Source of the DNA: Cucumis sativus
Lineage: Eukaryota > Streptophyta > Magnoliopsida > Cucurbitales > Cucurbitaceae
Length of the DNA stretch: 64,000 bases
Assembly (NCBI RefSeq): GCF_000004075.3
Contig: NC_026657.2
Location: forward strand, 29,296,408-29,360,407
Direction: 5' to 3'
Shown here one piece after another: positions 1 through 13,300 of this stretch (within the stretch, counting starts at the first letter, position 1; every line of letters starts with the position of its first letter). Below the pieces are notes generated by a model. That model worked only from the letters and a program-made list of their open reading frames with translations. It ran no database searches and was not told where the DNA came from. Position numbers and translations under genes: made by a program.

Positions 1-225
1 CATGAGATTGTTTTCTCTGCTTATTGAATTGTTGAGAAAGATAGATTCACAAGTTTCAGAGATTGATCAAACTACCGTTTTGGAATTAAACCTACAGATC
101 CCTTGGTGTACGATGAGTGATTGGAAATTAGATTGATTGTATATAGTCTAAAGATTCAAGTCCATACTAATTTTAAAATTGATTAAAATTACATAGAGAA
201 ATACAAAGACTAGTTTTGTTTAGTT

Positions 226-1391
226 TCAGAGATCGGGTATGGGGTAAGCCTTGACAGTGTGGCCTCCATCAATAACAAAAAGTTGTCCAGTAATATAAGA
301 CGCAGCTGGAAGACAAAGGAAAACAACCATTGACGAAACTTCATGTGGTTCCCCTGCCCGTTTAAGAGGCGTTACTGACAATAGTTGCTCTATTCCTTTT
401 ACATGCATTGGATCATCCTGAAAAATAATAAAAAAGTTAAAAAAATAATTAATAAACTTGGATCGAATTGAAAGAGATATCGATAATGAATGAAAGTTTG
501 TACATTGGAACGCTCGACAAGGCGAGTTTTGATGATCCATGGAGCCACTGCGTTTGTACGGATGTTATCTTTTGCCCATTCACATGCCAAGTTCTTTGTG
601 ATTTGATTTATGGCAGCTTCATCAACAAATTCATGTTATAAGAACACAAATTCATGTTATAAGAACACAAATTCAAATTCAAAATAAGGTGGGTAAAGGT
701 GAAGAAATTTGTGGGTTACCTTTAGAAGCAGCATATGGAGTAGAGAAAGGAAGGGCCGTTAAGCCTGAAACAGAGGATATGAACACAATGCTTCCATTAC
801 CAGAAGCCTTTAGTAATGGATATGCAAGTTGGCTAAAATGGAACGACGACTCAAAATTTGTACTCATTACACTTGAAATATCTTCCTCTGTTACTTCTAC
901 CGTCGACTTCAACGACGACAACGTTCTCCCAGCATTATTCACCTAACTCAAATAATCGATCAAAATCCAAAATCCAAAATCCAAAATCCAAAAATCAAAA
1001 CTTTCGTTTTTTTTTTCTTGGGAGTTAATTACCAGAATGTTTAGGGTCCCATTGAAGAGTGAGGAAACGGTTTCCATCAGCTTCTTCCTCTGTTCTTTGC
1101 TTTGGACATCGCATACAGAGCCACTCACTTTGAAGCCCATTGCTTCCCATTCTTTCAAACATTTGTCTAAATCTTCTTGGCTTCGACAGCATGTGTGAAC
1201 CCTGGCCCCGAATTCTGCAAGTTCTTCCACCGTGGCTCGTCTGAAGAAAGAAAAAACATTACAGGAGTTCGATGAATCGGCGTAACGAAAATAAAGACTG
1301 AAAATTAGGAGTACCCGATGCCGCGGCTTCCGCCGGTGACGAGAGCGGTCATCCCCTTGAGTGACCATCTTTGGTTTCTAATGTTGGCCAT
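226..1391 (-). CDS. Tropinone reductase-like short-chain dehydrogenase/reductase (copy 1)
   Basis: Five exons on the minus strand: 1391-1315, 1240-1033, 942-720, 616-504 and 417-226, all with GT-AG introns, giving 270 residues, a typical SDR length. Seen in the translation: the NADP(H)-binding TGGSRGIG motif near residue 20, NNAG after the second intron, a catalytic Ser in [10 protein letters not shown], and the YAASK motif holding the catalytic Tyr and Lys. The C-terminal VIDGG block is also intact. The family comprises cytosolic NADPH-dependent carbonyl reductases. In plants without tropane alkaloids the substrates of these TR-like proteins are mostly unknown, so the substrate is not assigned. 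The start is the only ATG that precedes the Rossmann motif by the usual distance. It is followed downstream of its promoter by a tandem paralogue in the same orientation. Introns 2 and 3 carry short tandem repeats. Confidence 0.9.
627..676. repeat. 21-bp direct tandem repeat in intron 3 of SDR copy 1
   Basis: The unit CACAAATTCATGTTATAAGAA occurs twice in succession, followed by a partial third copy that runs into an AT-rich tail. It lies wholly within the intron between exons 3 and 4 and does not touch the splice sites. Confidence 0.75.
962..996. repeat. Short CCAAAATC tandem repeat in intron 2 of SDR copy 1
   Basis: Roughly four near-perfect copies of an 8-bp CCAAAATC-like unit lie close to the 3' splice site of intron 2 (minus-strand sense). 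This is simple-sequence expansion with no coding role. Confidence 0.7.
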
Positions 1392-2838
1392 GGCAGCTGG
1401 GTTGGGTTTCGACTTTCGATTTGATTCACAACAAATGAAGGAAGAGAGAGATCACTCTCGCTCGATTTTTCTTAACTTAATTATATGAACTAAAAATTGC
1501 ATCATTTTAATATGTAAATATTCAATTATTATGGTGAGGTCCGAACCACGAGATTCATTTTTTCTTTTATAATTCATCAACTTAGGATAACATATAAATA
1601 TATAAACAATTCAGCTTAGTAATTATTATGTCTACATTCAAATTTTAATTTGACAATCATTTTTTAGTTTTTAATACAATGTTCTAGTTGAGCTCTCTGA
1701 CTCTCTCCCCAACGCCCATTCAAATTATTCTCTTTCTCATTAATCATAGCATTTATACTTCAATATTAATGGTTAAAGGAAATTTAAATACTTTTTAGTA
1801 CATACACTACTAAGTTTGAAAAGTCTAATTCTTCACCATTTATGAGTCTTTAATTATATCTAAGGGTAGAATCTCAAAAGTCATAAGTTTTAACATTGTT
1901 TAATTATATAAAAGGGATATCTTCCACCTCTTTTTTCTTTGTTAATATTGTTTTTCTCCCTAAATTAACATTTGGAGATAAATTTTTAAAAAATGATTAA
2001 ATAAAAATGAGTTTATTTGAATCATCCGTCTATATTTTCAACTATTCCAAATTAAATAATCGTACGGACTAATTAAGTTTTTGTTCTAAGCATTAAGTCG
2101 TGAGTAAGTCTTACTGAAGGTAAATCCATGGGAGAAAGCTGGGTCTATAAAATATTGGGCCCAAGCCCACTTTTTCAAAGGCCGAGCTCAATTAGGCTCT
2201 AAAGATAACTAAACCGAAGCGACCCATGGGCTCTATTTCGCTCATTCATAAATTTCCATTGTCATCCGACGTAGCCGAATAGACTCTTATTAAACAAACT
2301 TGAATATCATATCAAAGGTTTCTTAATCTATTTTAATAATCTAATTCTAAGGTTTATGATTTGATCTTAATTTACAACTTTAGAGATGTCAAAAAGTTTA
2401 GAATTCTACCGCTTCCAAAGAAAGTCAAATCAATCTTCTCATTCATCAGAGCTCCATATCCGGACCGTTCTAGTGGCAAAGAAACCACATAGTGGAGGTG
2501 TGTGGCCATCGATAGAACCCTTTGTCTTTGATTTCAACTTACACACATCTCTTAAATTCGTTTCAAATTTGATCATTTGTACTATTTTCATTAATGGTAA
2601 GTGAAACTTTTAACGGTATCTAAGAAATAAATCTAAAACTTCCAATTTCGATTCTATACATTTTTTGTTCTAAATATTAAATGAGTCTACATTCAAAGTT
2701 TATGATTCAATAACACATCAGAGTCTGCACATGCACAATTTCCAAGTTTTGTTTATTTTTGTCTCTTTCACAACAAAGTTACATAGTGTATTGAATAGGT
2801 GACTTCGCAATTTTCTATAGGTTTGTTTGCCTTACCAG
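1392..2838. other. Intergenic spacer between the two SDR genes
   Basis: AT-rich spacer holding the promoter of SDR copy 1 (minus strand) and the 3' flank of copy 2. It contains several GGGCCC/AGCCCA site-II-like motifs around 2148-2235. No convincing coding sequence was found; the open frame at about 2386-2604 has no recognisable domain. Confidence 0.6.
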
Positions 2839-3885
<1,047 letters not shown>

Positions 3886-4385
3886 GAGCGATGAATTGAA
3901 TTGAAGAAAGAAATGGAAGCAAGAGATAAGGGAATGGATTTCAACTCTGTTCTTGGGTACCCAAACACGAGAGATCCCCACAATTTATTTCTTCCCTCTC
4001 TCAAAATTGGTATTTTGTTTTTGTTTGTTTTCTTCCCTATAATAACACATATCTTGAATATAATAAACACCATTTTTGTTTTTGCTTTTTCAAAAAAATT
4101 ATGATTATCATTACTTAGATTGATTTTGACATTTCTAACTTCTATCACTGTATCGGTGAGTTTTGTTCGTTACATTTTATATCAAAATCTACGCAAAAGA
4201 AGGTTAATCATAGCTTACCATTTTAACAAACATCCAAGTGTGGAATTCAATCAAAATTTCTTAAATATATACATAATTATTCACAAAGTTATATTATTAT
4301 GACAAAAAACATGGACAACCAAAAATAATATATAGTGCATACTCCTCTAAAATTAAAAAATAGGTCAAGAAATATAAAGACAAGC

Positions 4386-4427
4386 AAAAAAAAAAAAAAA
4401 AAAAAAAGAGAGAGAGAGAGAAAGAGA
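4386..4427. repeat. Compound poly(A)-(GA)n microsatellite
   Basis: An uninterrupted run of about 22 A passes directly into about seven GA dinucleotides. It lies in intergenic DNA. Confidence 0.9.
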
Positions 4428-7400
4428 TAATCTCAAGGCATATCTATATATTGTAAATACATACGTCAAGCATTTTATTACAATAATGTATTGAAATTTG
4501 AAGCATTTGCAATAGCTAAAAAGAATGCACTATGAAGTATTATTTATTTATGCATAATATATTGAAAAGAAAGGCATTGACTTGCCGGCTGGTTTTAGTT
4601 TTATTGATCTCAAAATTGTATATTTGGATATTGGAGTTTTATTGTATTTTTAATACAAAACAAAAGTATAGAAGGATTAGAAAAGAGATGAATAGTAGCC
4701 TTTAGGAATTATTTAGGTGAAAGAGGTATATATAGATCATAGTATATATAGCTAAGCAATTATTTGCCGCCCTTCTAGCTTCTAAAATTGAAAAGCTTGA
4801 GTCTCAAATAATACACATATATATAAGCAACAAAGCCACAAGTCCTTGTTTTATTTATATCACTTTTTTATACAAGTCGTTATCTACGACTAGAGCAAGA
4901 GTTACAAGTACTTATAGATGCAATGTAAGAAAAATTGACGTATGATAAGTTATTATTAGACAATTGAGTGAGATGCACACAAGATAAAATATAACTTAGA
5001 ATGGATGTATGTATTTTTCATTTTTAGGAATGGACTGATTTTTTATAATCTTTGGAGTTTGAAGGTTTAGCTTAAATGAAAAAAAAAGGCTCTATCATCG
5101 ATAACTTTTATATTTTTATATATAATAAATACTTTTAAACTTTAAGTTGCAAAAATATTTATAAACTTTAAACAACATTCAAACATACTCTTCAACTTTT
5201 AAGAATATAAAAGTACCTTTGATGTTAAAAAAAAAAATGTAATTTAAATACCCTTTGTGTTAGTGTATGAACAAAATGCTTTGGTTGTTTGTTAGTCGCT
5301 CTCGTTTTTTTCCTTTGTTCAAATTTTGTACTAAAATTTTAAGTTAATTATTAAATTAAATGTGACAAAATTTTAAAATGAGAAGCCTTAGTTTAAAATA
5401 TACCAAAACGACAAATAGCTAAATACAAAAAATAAAAATGTATTTGGATATGAACAAACACTCGAGTACTAATGCACAACATTGTTAAAATATTTAGTAT
5501 GTGCTTCTATTTGTCTTTTTCTTCTTGTATAGTCGTCGATCTACTCTAACTCAACTGATACTGATAGATTCTTATTTTTCTCTTTTTTAGAAAAAAGAAT
5601 ACTATTTTATGTTTGATAGAATTTGATTTGAAACCAACCCGGGTGAATTTCTAATTAAGAATATATTTAGTTGGTTAAAATTTATGATATGATATTCAAA
5701 ACATTCATTTAATAATTCAAATTAAACTTTTTGCCATATCTAATTCATTATAGATTTCTTTAAGAAAAAAGAAAAGAAAAGAAAAGAATTTATTTTGTTT
5801 GGGTCGATTTTAGGGCTGGGCCTCAAAGATTCCTGAAAAGCCCACAATGAATGGCTCGACTTATGAAGGACCATAGTCCATATTTTTAGAGAAATCGAAG
5901 AATATGTTTTTTTCTTTAATATTACAACCAAGATTTTACTTCATTAAAAAAAGTGTAAGATATACTTTTTTTTTAAAAAAAAAATTTAAATATTGGTTGA
6001 TGATGGATTGATTTTAATTTTCAAAATAAAATTTTAACATCAAAACTCTTTGAATGATTTGTAAGATATATAATAACTCATTTAAGTTTGATATGTGGAT
6101 AACACAACAATTATTACTATTTAATACTACAATGTATTCTTCAATTTTGGTTGAAAATTATTAAATAACTAACCAACCCATTGGTTTGTCATCACAAACC
6201 CCTTATAAGCATTGTGTTCCACATGCTTCTCTGATCCGATCTCATTTTTTAAATTGCGTTTCACGTGTACATTAACGTGATGTATGTCAAGAACTATTAT
6301 ATTTTGATATTTAAGTTAGAAGTTGATTTCAGAACTCTCATTTAAAGATTATCTATTTCAACTTTCTTTTAAGGTTATTGAACAATTGTGATATTTATAA
6401 CGTCTTCTCTTTTGCAATTAGACGTAGTTGATGTTAGGGTTGTTTTTAAGTGCTCGACATTGTAGGGTGTCAAACCTTAGTACAATTAATCTCTTATTTC
6501 TAAAAAATATAAAAGTATAACAAAGTTTGACCATCATTGATACAAGACGAAAACCTAAGTTAACAACAAATGAAAATCGATTATTCAGTCTCATAATCCA
6601 CAATTATTAAGATTAAAAAAATGTAATTTTTTCCTACAACAACTAGGCTTAAATGATTTAATTTCTAACCTAAAATATTTTTATATGTTTGAACTAATTA
6701 ATCGTGAATCTTATATATCTTAAAATCAACTTCTTTTGGATTGAGTAAATATTTGTATGCTGCAATTAACTTAAGAAACTATGACATATGATTTCAAACC
6801 TAATCGTGCAAGCTAATTAATATATAACTATCTCTATGCCAAACATAATGCCAAAATAACTTTATAATTATCCAAATTCAAGTAAAAATTCCTCTTTACC
6901 ATATGAATTGTTCAAGGACATTGGTTTCTACTAATTATGAAAAGTGCCAAAATAGCCAGCACATAAAACCCTCTTACATTTTGATTATTACAATTTTTTA
7001 ATGTTACGAATAATAATTAATCCTAATTAATTATGACATGTACATAAACATATGCTACAGAACTCAATTTTATAATTCTAAATCAAAATGTCTCAAGTGT
7101 ATGACGTACAAAAACATGTTGATTGAAATTATTTTTCTTCTATCTTTATCTAAAAAGTAACCCATCATGTTCTTTCCAAGCAACATTATTATTATTATCA
7201 ATATAATTATACTTTGAAATTTGAATTTGACTTCTAAGATTCAATATTTACATTCTAAACTTGGATTTTTCACCGAACAATTTACCTTCATTTTGATGGT
7301 TTAGGTTTCACTAAATAAAATAGCACTTTAAAAAATACATGTGTTGGAAAAAATCAAAGCTGAAGCTTGACTTGGGCTGCATCTTGGCCTAGCCAAGGAC

Positions 7401-8385
7401 ATCAATAACAAACGAGACAATAATTCATTGCATTACTAAATAAAATTGAGATATATTTAATTATGATAATTCCCAATCAAAATCAAACAATGATAATTGA
7501 AAAAAAAAACAAGAAAAAAATATAAATTAATAATAAAACGAACTTCAATTCATTCGAACTATTTTGCTGGCAAACATTCAAGAACGTTTCAGTCCTATCA
7601 TTTCACTTTGTCTCCACATATCCATCATCTCAAAAACAATATTTAACTTTATATGTACTGATCCACTCGAAAAAATAAATTAAAATTCTTAATTAGTTCC
7701 TATATATCTAATTATTTAACTTAATCGTTGTGGTAAAAGAATCAAATTTTTAATCTTAAGTTGATCGTACATATGAAGTATGAACTATTATATTAATTGT
7801 TGTATGAACGTTACAAATGACAAGAGGTTAAATAGAAAAAATTACAATACTTAAAATAATCGATACATATTTCATATAACATTTGATTTTCTAATAGTAC
7901 AAAGCACTATGTAAACGAATTGTGCTAATTTTGAATAAAAAGAAAAAAATACAACAATATATATCCGCTAGAGAAGAGAATAAGCAATTTGTTCAAAATT
8001 TTTAATAGATCAAAGTTAAATTTTGCCAAAATTGGTTAAGTAATAATAAAAAATTCAATTCATGCAAGAAAGACACAATATGTAAATATGTTTTTCAAAA
8101 TTTAGAGTAAAATTTTATATAGATAAATGATTGTTTTAAAAAATCAACAAAAAAATTAAAATTCTAGTAATAAGATGTAATTTAAGATTTATTAATGTAG
8201 AAAGATTAAAATTAGATAGAAAATAGATGATAGGGTTAAAAAATTTATGGACTAAAATAGTATTTTAACTATTAAATTAAAAATGAGTTTCTTTCAAATT
8301 ATTTCCATATCCCCAAGAGATATATCAGTTTGCAGTGTTAGTCTGAGCAATTTTGTATACTTGTAGTGTTAGCTACCCCACCTGA

Positions 8386-8437
8386 TCTCTCTCTCTCTCT
8401 ATCTGAAAGATTCCCCTCAAAAAAAAAAAAAAAAAAC
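8386..8437 (+). promoter_or_regulatory. CT-rich patch and poly(A) tract in the leader of the C2H2 gene
   Basis: A (CT)n pyrimidine patch at about 8386-8400 is followed by about 18 A at about 8419-8436, ending roughly 70 bp before the ATG. Pyrimidine patches of this kind are common near plant transcription starts; the role here is inferred from position. Confidence 0.4.
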
Positions 8438-8509
8438 CCAAAACCCTATGAATTTTTCTTGAAATTCCAAAATTCTGAATCTTGTAAAGGCAGAGAGAGA
8501 TTGAATTGG

Positions 8510-9325
8510 ATGTGGAGGAAACAAAAAGAAGAAGAAGAAGAAGAAGATAGAGAAAGAGAAAAAGATGATCTTGATGATGTTAATTTTGAAGGTTCAAAAA
8601 CAAAAACCTCTTTCCAATATGAAGATTATTCATTATTGTCATGGGAAGAACAAGCTTTTGCTGAAGATGCTGCTCGTCTTGGACCTTGTGTTTGGCCACC
8701 AACCTCTTATTCTTGCTCTTTTTGTAGAAGAGAATTTCGTTCAGCTCAAGCTTTGGGTGGCCACATGAACGTTCATAGAAGAGATAGGGCCATGTTAAAC
8801 CAATCCTCAAATAACAACAATGACCCTAATTTCACTACTACTACTAATTCCTTGTCCTTGTTTCAATCCCCTTCTTCTTCTTCTTCTTCTCATCACAATC
8901 TTTCAACTTTACCTAACCCTAATCCTTCGTCCGCAGTAACAGCTTCTTGTGGTGGTCGATCGGATTCAAAGGCTCTGGGGAAAGATGTGATCGGGAGTTC
9001 TTGTTCTAGGGTTAGGGACAAACATCATGTGGGAATTGGGGTTTTGGATGAGGGGTTGAATTTTGGTGGTTTTGGTCCATCTCAGCCGACGACGTCGAGT
9101 TTGTTTTATCACGATGACGATCAAGATGACCCGGGGGTGGTGGCAGGATGCAAGAGGAGAAAAACTGATGATGAAACGTCGACGATACAATTTTATGTGA
9201 AGTCGAGTAATTTGGTAGAAAATCATCATCATCAACATATTCAATCAGAGGTAATTGGACTTAGCTCTACCTCCTTACATGATTTGGATCTTGAACTCAG
9301 GCTTGGTGGTCTCTCTAAAGGTTGA
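8510..9325 (+). CDS. SUPERMAN-family single C2H2 zinc-finger transcriptional repressor
   Basis: Intronless, 271 residues from the first ATG in a frame that is open further upstream only through non-ATG codons. An acidic, Glu-rich N-terminus precedes one plant-type C2H2 finger at about residues 67-89, CSFC...[10 protein letters not shown], with the invariant QALGGH DNA-contact motif and the basic RRDRA tail. A Ser/Asn-rich linker, a basic KRRKT patch (likely nuclear signal) and a C-terminal DLELRLG EAR motif follow. This order is that of SUPERMAN/RABBIT EARS/ZFP10-type repressors, which recruit TOPLESS co-repressors to control floral or organ growth. The flanking residues [19 protein letters not shown] place it close to the ZFP10/SUP branch; the exact orthologue is not assigned. 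Homopolymeric Glu, Asn and Ser tracts suggest rapid length evolution. Confidence 0.9.
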   Translation: MWRKQKEEEEEEDREREKDDLDDVNFEGSKTKTSFQYEDYSLLSWEEQAFAEDAARLGPCVWPPTSYSCSFCRREFRSAQALGGHMNVHRRDRAMLNQSSNNNNDPNFTTTTNSLSLFQSPSSSSSSHHNLSTLPNPNPSSAVTASCGGRSDSKALGKDVIGSSCSRVRDKHHVGIGVLDEGLNFGGFGPSQPTTSSLFYHDDDQDDPGVVAGCKRRKTDDETSTIQFYVKSSNLVENHHHQHIQSEVIGLSSTSLHDLDLELRLGGLSKG

Positions 9326-12300
9326 GTAAAATCAAAATCTCAATTGCTCAATGCTTGGGGTGAACAAATTCCATCATTTAATTGAATTGCTAATCTGTTT
9401 TTCTTGTTTCTTTCTTTCCATCTTTCTTTTCATTTTTGAAGTAGAGGCTAAGAGACCTTTTCGTAATTCGAGTACAACTTCTCTTAATTTTGCAGTCTCT
9501 TTGTAACAAAAAATTCAAATGAATAATCTTTCAGATTATTGTAGACAATAAGCAAATCAAGAAAAGAGTTGAAACAACCATTTTCAACTTCACTAAAAAT
9601 ATTTATGATAAAAGTTTCCATATGAGCGAATAATAAAAATTGAAAATAACTTTACCCCATTTTATTGATCGATCAGGTAGACTAATCTCATATATAAACC
9701 GTTCTTATATATTATTGAAGATGACTTAATTAGTATTATTGATAAACTAGGATGCAACAAATTTGTGTAAGAAGATAGAAAATGGACAAAATTTAGATCT
9801 AAATCACTGTTTATATAATTTCATTTATGTAAAAAAAGAGAAGAATTATTTATTTAATACGAATGTGACTATTAACCCTAAATATTCCAATAAATTTTGA
9901 AAAAAGAAAATGTGTATTAGGTAAAATTAAAAAGGGTTTAAGGTTCAAAGAATTTGAAGTGCAATTAATTAGAATACATTGAGAGCAAAGAAACAGAAGT
10001 AAGGCAGAAAGAGAGTCAGATTAAATCACAACATTCATTCCCTTTTCTATGTTATTCTGTTTATATTATCTCAATTCATCCATATCATTTTTCTTCTTCT
10101 CTCTTTCAAATATAATCCATCCAAAACTCTGCCACCCACTCTTGGAATCAATACAATCAAGTAGTCCTCCTTCCACATATTATTATATTATAAGATGTTT
10201 GTTTGTACCTTTTTTTTTTTTTTGGTTTTTAATTCATATTAAGAGAATGTCATGCATCATGACAATTTTCCCAACACATCTCCTTGCCTTCTAGCTTGTT
10301 TTTTATGTGAGCATCATGTATTTTATATACCATCCCACAATATATTTTAAATATGTATGTTGTTTGACAAATGTACATATGGGTGTGAAAAGATAAGATG
10401 TATTTGGATCACACCTAATAAGCATCAATTCAATCATATTATGTATTTTTTTTTAGCATTTAGGGTAAAATATTAATCAACAATAGATGGATTTGAATAT
10501 TTTGATTGTATACTCAAATAAAGCATGAAGATTCCTTTGTTGTCACAATGATATTCTCATTTTGATTTTTAAAAGACACTTGATAATAAAACAAAGAAAC
10601 TACTAGATAAAATATGAGTTTGATCTTACACACTAAAAAAGAAACGACTTGAGATGGTAATCATATAGTAAAATCTCTAAAACTAACATTATTGCATTAA
10701 TTTCAACATCAAATAGTACTTAACCAAATATGCACGATGATAAATCTTTTACAATATTCATTTATCTTTGTTTAATTTAAAGAAAAATACAAAATTTGAA
10801 CCTCAATTTTTGAGTTAATGACGTATATAAGATAGTTGAACTAACATTTAAGTAACCTCCAATCAATGATTACGTTTTTTTTAAAGAAAAGAACCATGAT
10901 TATTTAATATATAATCAATCAAGATATATATATAAATCCTATTATAAACACACTAGACAAAATAATGCTATAAGTACATCATTTACAACAGGGCACTCTA
11001 CAAAATTAATATATTTGCAAACAACCCAACTTGATATGACTCATGATATTATGGTGTAAAAGGTCAAATGATTAAATCTCCCTCTCTTATTGTTCAACTA
11101 AAAAAAGTCATTTTTGCTGATGAGAATTAATGAGTAGGCAGAGATTTTCAAATATATATTGACATGGGGAATAATAAGTGAAACTTATGACAAGATATTG
11201 TAAAGGAATAAAGAGGGTAGAGAGGGAGAGGCAGGGAATATAGTGGGAGGACATGAGGGGAAAATTGATTTTGTATATATATATTGAGAAAGCTAAGGGT
11301 TTTGGTGATGGAACAAGGCAATAATAAAGTGGAATAGTTATAGGGCAGAAATTGAGAAGTAATGATGAAAAGAGGGTTTTGAAATTGAATTATTGACGGA
11401 AACTCATATCAAAACAAAACAAGGAATGGAATTTATGCATTGTCATTGCCATTACCATTACCATTATTAAAGGCAAAGGAAGTGAAGGGATGTGTGTTAA
11501 TGCATGGCTGCCTCCAACCTCCCCCCAAGGGCCCTTCACTTGACCACGACGTGGGTCTCTTTCTATTTTTCTCTGCACACTGAACCCTCAAGAGAGAGAG
11601 AGAGAGGCTATTATTTACTAAAGAGGGAAACCCAGACATCATATATACTATATAACACCAAATAAATTTCTGGAACTTCGGTTGTACCGTAACAATATAA
11701 AGAAAAGATATTGTTTGAAATTATGTAGGATCTATATAAAATTAAATAATATATCATGAATTGACATATGATATAAAATGTTTAAGGAAGGAAGTATATC
11801 CTGTACTGTTTAGCAAAACTTCCACCTCTACTACATAATGGAAAACTTCAAACTGAAGAAGAACCATGGACAAAAAAATTCCTCTCTGACTTTCGATTAC
11901 AAGAATACGCTCTCAATTTCAAGATAGAGAATATAAAATGAAATTTAACTAAAGTTGGCACATCTAAAATAAAAGCGTTTTTTATAGGAATAATATAAAA
12001 CTAGAGTTATAAGCACTCTTTCTACACTATTCTAAGCCATCAATTTTCTGAACTTTTTCAACACACGAAACAACTATATATTTAATATTTTGTTAAAACC
12101 AACACATATTACTAGATATATTACCTAGATGATGTATTGGAGGAGCAATGACATTGGTTTAAGGGTTTGTGAGTAATTAATGGATGTATATGTAAACAGA
12201 AAGAGAGAGAGTGAGAGAGGTTGGAATTAGGGTTTATGGAAGAGCAGTGAAGCACATGGGCGTTTGATGTCGTTTTTCTTACTCGTTTTGTGTTATAATA

Positions 12301-13300
12301 TATTATGGGGATACAGACATACCATCATTCCAACTTTGTTTTCTCATTATTATTTCTGTCCTCAATAATAATTCATTTATTCCAAACTATATTTTACTAT
12401 ACATGGAATAAAACCATTTATGATGCGTTTGAAAATTTTAAATTTCTGGTAAAAGGATGATCAACATGTTATTTATTTATATTCCGTTTGGATAATAGAC
12501 CTTGTTTGATGGATATAGACATACTAAATGAAATGTCAATAATCTACCTCTATGATTAAGTGTCAATAAAGATTTGAATCCTTCCTTTTTTCATCCTCTT
12601 GTCTTCTTCTATCTCATGTGTGAAATTAAAAACAGTGGTATCCCACATTGAATCTTTAGTTCCATGATTGAGAGCATCACAACGGAAGCTACGAGCGCGC
12701 AACAACGAGTAACAAAAATTAGCCGCATCCCACCCCATAACTTACACCATGCATCAAAGTTAGGTCAAAATTTCAAACAACATAACAAGCTGAACTTTAC
12801 ATTGGTTATACTAGTTGATACACAATTAATACAATAAGATCCAGGCCATCATATCACCAAAATGGAACTGATTGAATGAAAACATTTCCATATCAAAATG
12901 ACAAAAAAAAAAAAAAAAAAAAAAATCTTCTACCATGCACAATTAAAATTATGGCTTATATCAGGTGCATAAATGATAAACTTCTTACTACCAATAGTAA
13001 AGAATGTAAGTAGACTGATATACATTAGAAAAAGAGTATATTAGTTTAACCGGTATGCTAAATTTAAAATAGATATACTTGTTGATGTCAAAGTGATATT
13101 ACAATTGAAATAAATGAAAAGAAAATGAAAACAAAAACAGAGCCGAAATGAGATGGTCCACAAAACTAAACTACCTGGTTCACGGCCCAGAATTTCGATG
13201 GAAGCCCGATAAAACCTTAGTGATCCAATAATAATAATTTTCTTTTTTTTTTTTAGTATATTACCTGTATGAAGGAGGATTTCATTTTTGTACAAACACA
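9326..13300. other. Long intergenic region, no recognisable gene
   Basis: About 4 kb of AT-rich DNA after the C2H2 gene. It holds poly(T) at about 10211, a CCATTA-type short repeat near 11445-11470, (GA)n at about 11591 and 12200, and a 23-bp poly(A) at about 12901. Around 12630-12660 the phrase TATCCCACATTGA resembles a motif seen in dispersed plant repeats, so 12.55-12.74 kb may be a repeat relic. No exon-like conserved protein was found in any frame. Confidence 0.5.

Larger units (their letters stand above)
3886..8509. other. Long AT-rich intergenic region without recognisable genes
   Basis: About 4.6 kb between SDR copy 2 (transcribed leftward) and the C2H2 gene (transcribed rightward), so both promoters lie here. 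All open frames are short and AT-driven. Around 5100-5260 there is a run of loosely repeated AAATACTTTTAAACTTTAA-like phrases that looks like an old non-autonomous repeat. No TIR or target duplication could be fixed. A 15-bp near-palindrome, CTTGGCCTAGCCAAG, sits near 7383. The last 150 bp before the C2H2 gene are a CT-rich and poly-A leader. Confidence 0.6.

Noticed and set aside
2386-2604. Plus-strand 72-codon frame in the SDR spacer
   Set aside because: No family likeness; probably chance, lying between two minus-strand genes.
5100-5260. Repeated AAATACTTTTAAACTTTAA-like phrases as a MITE
   Set aside because: No terminal inverted repeats or target duplication could be fixed, so it is noted only in the spacer description.
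8366-8509. N-terminal extension of the C2H2 protein
   Set aside because: The open frame begins at GTG and runs through poly-Lys encoded by the poly(A) tract; the first ATG is 8510.
8490-8585. GATCTTGATGATG text resembling miR172
   Set aside because: It is inside the coding region of the C2H2 gene, encodes an Asp/Leu run and has no foldback partner nearby.
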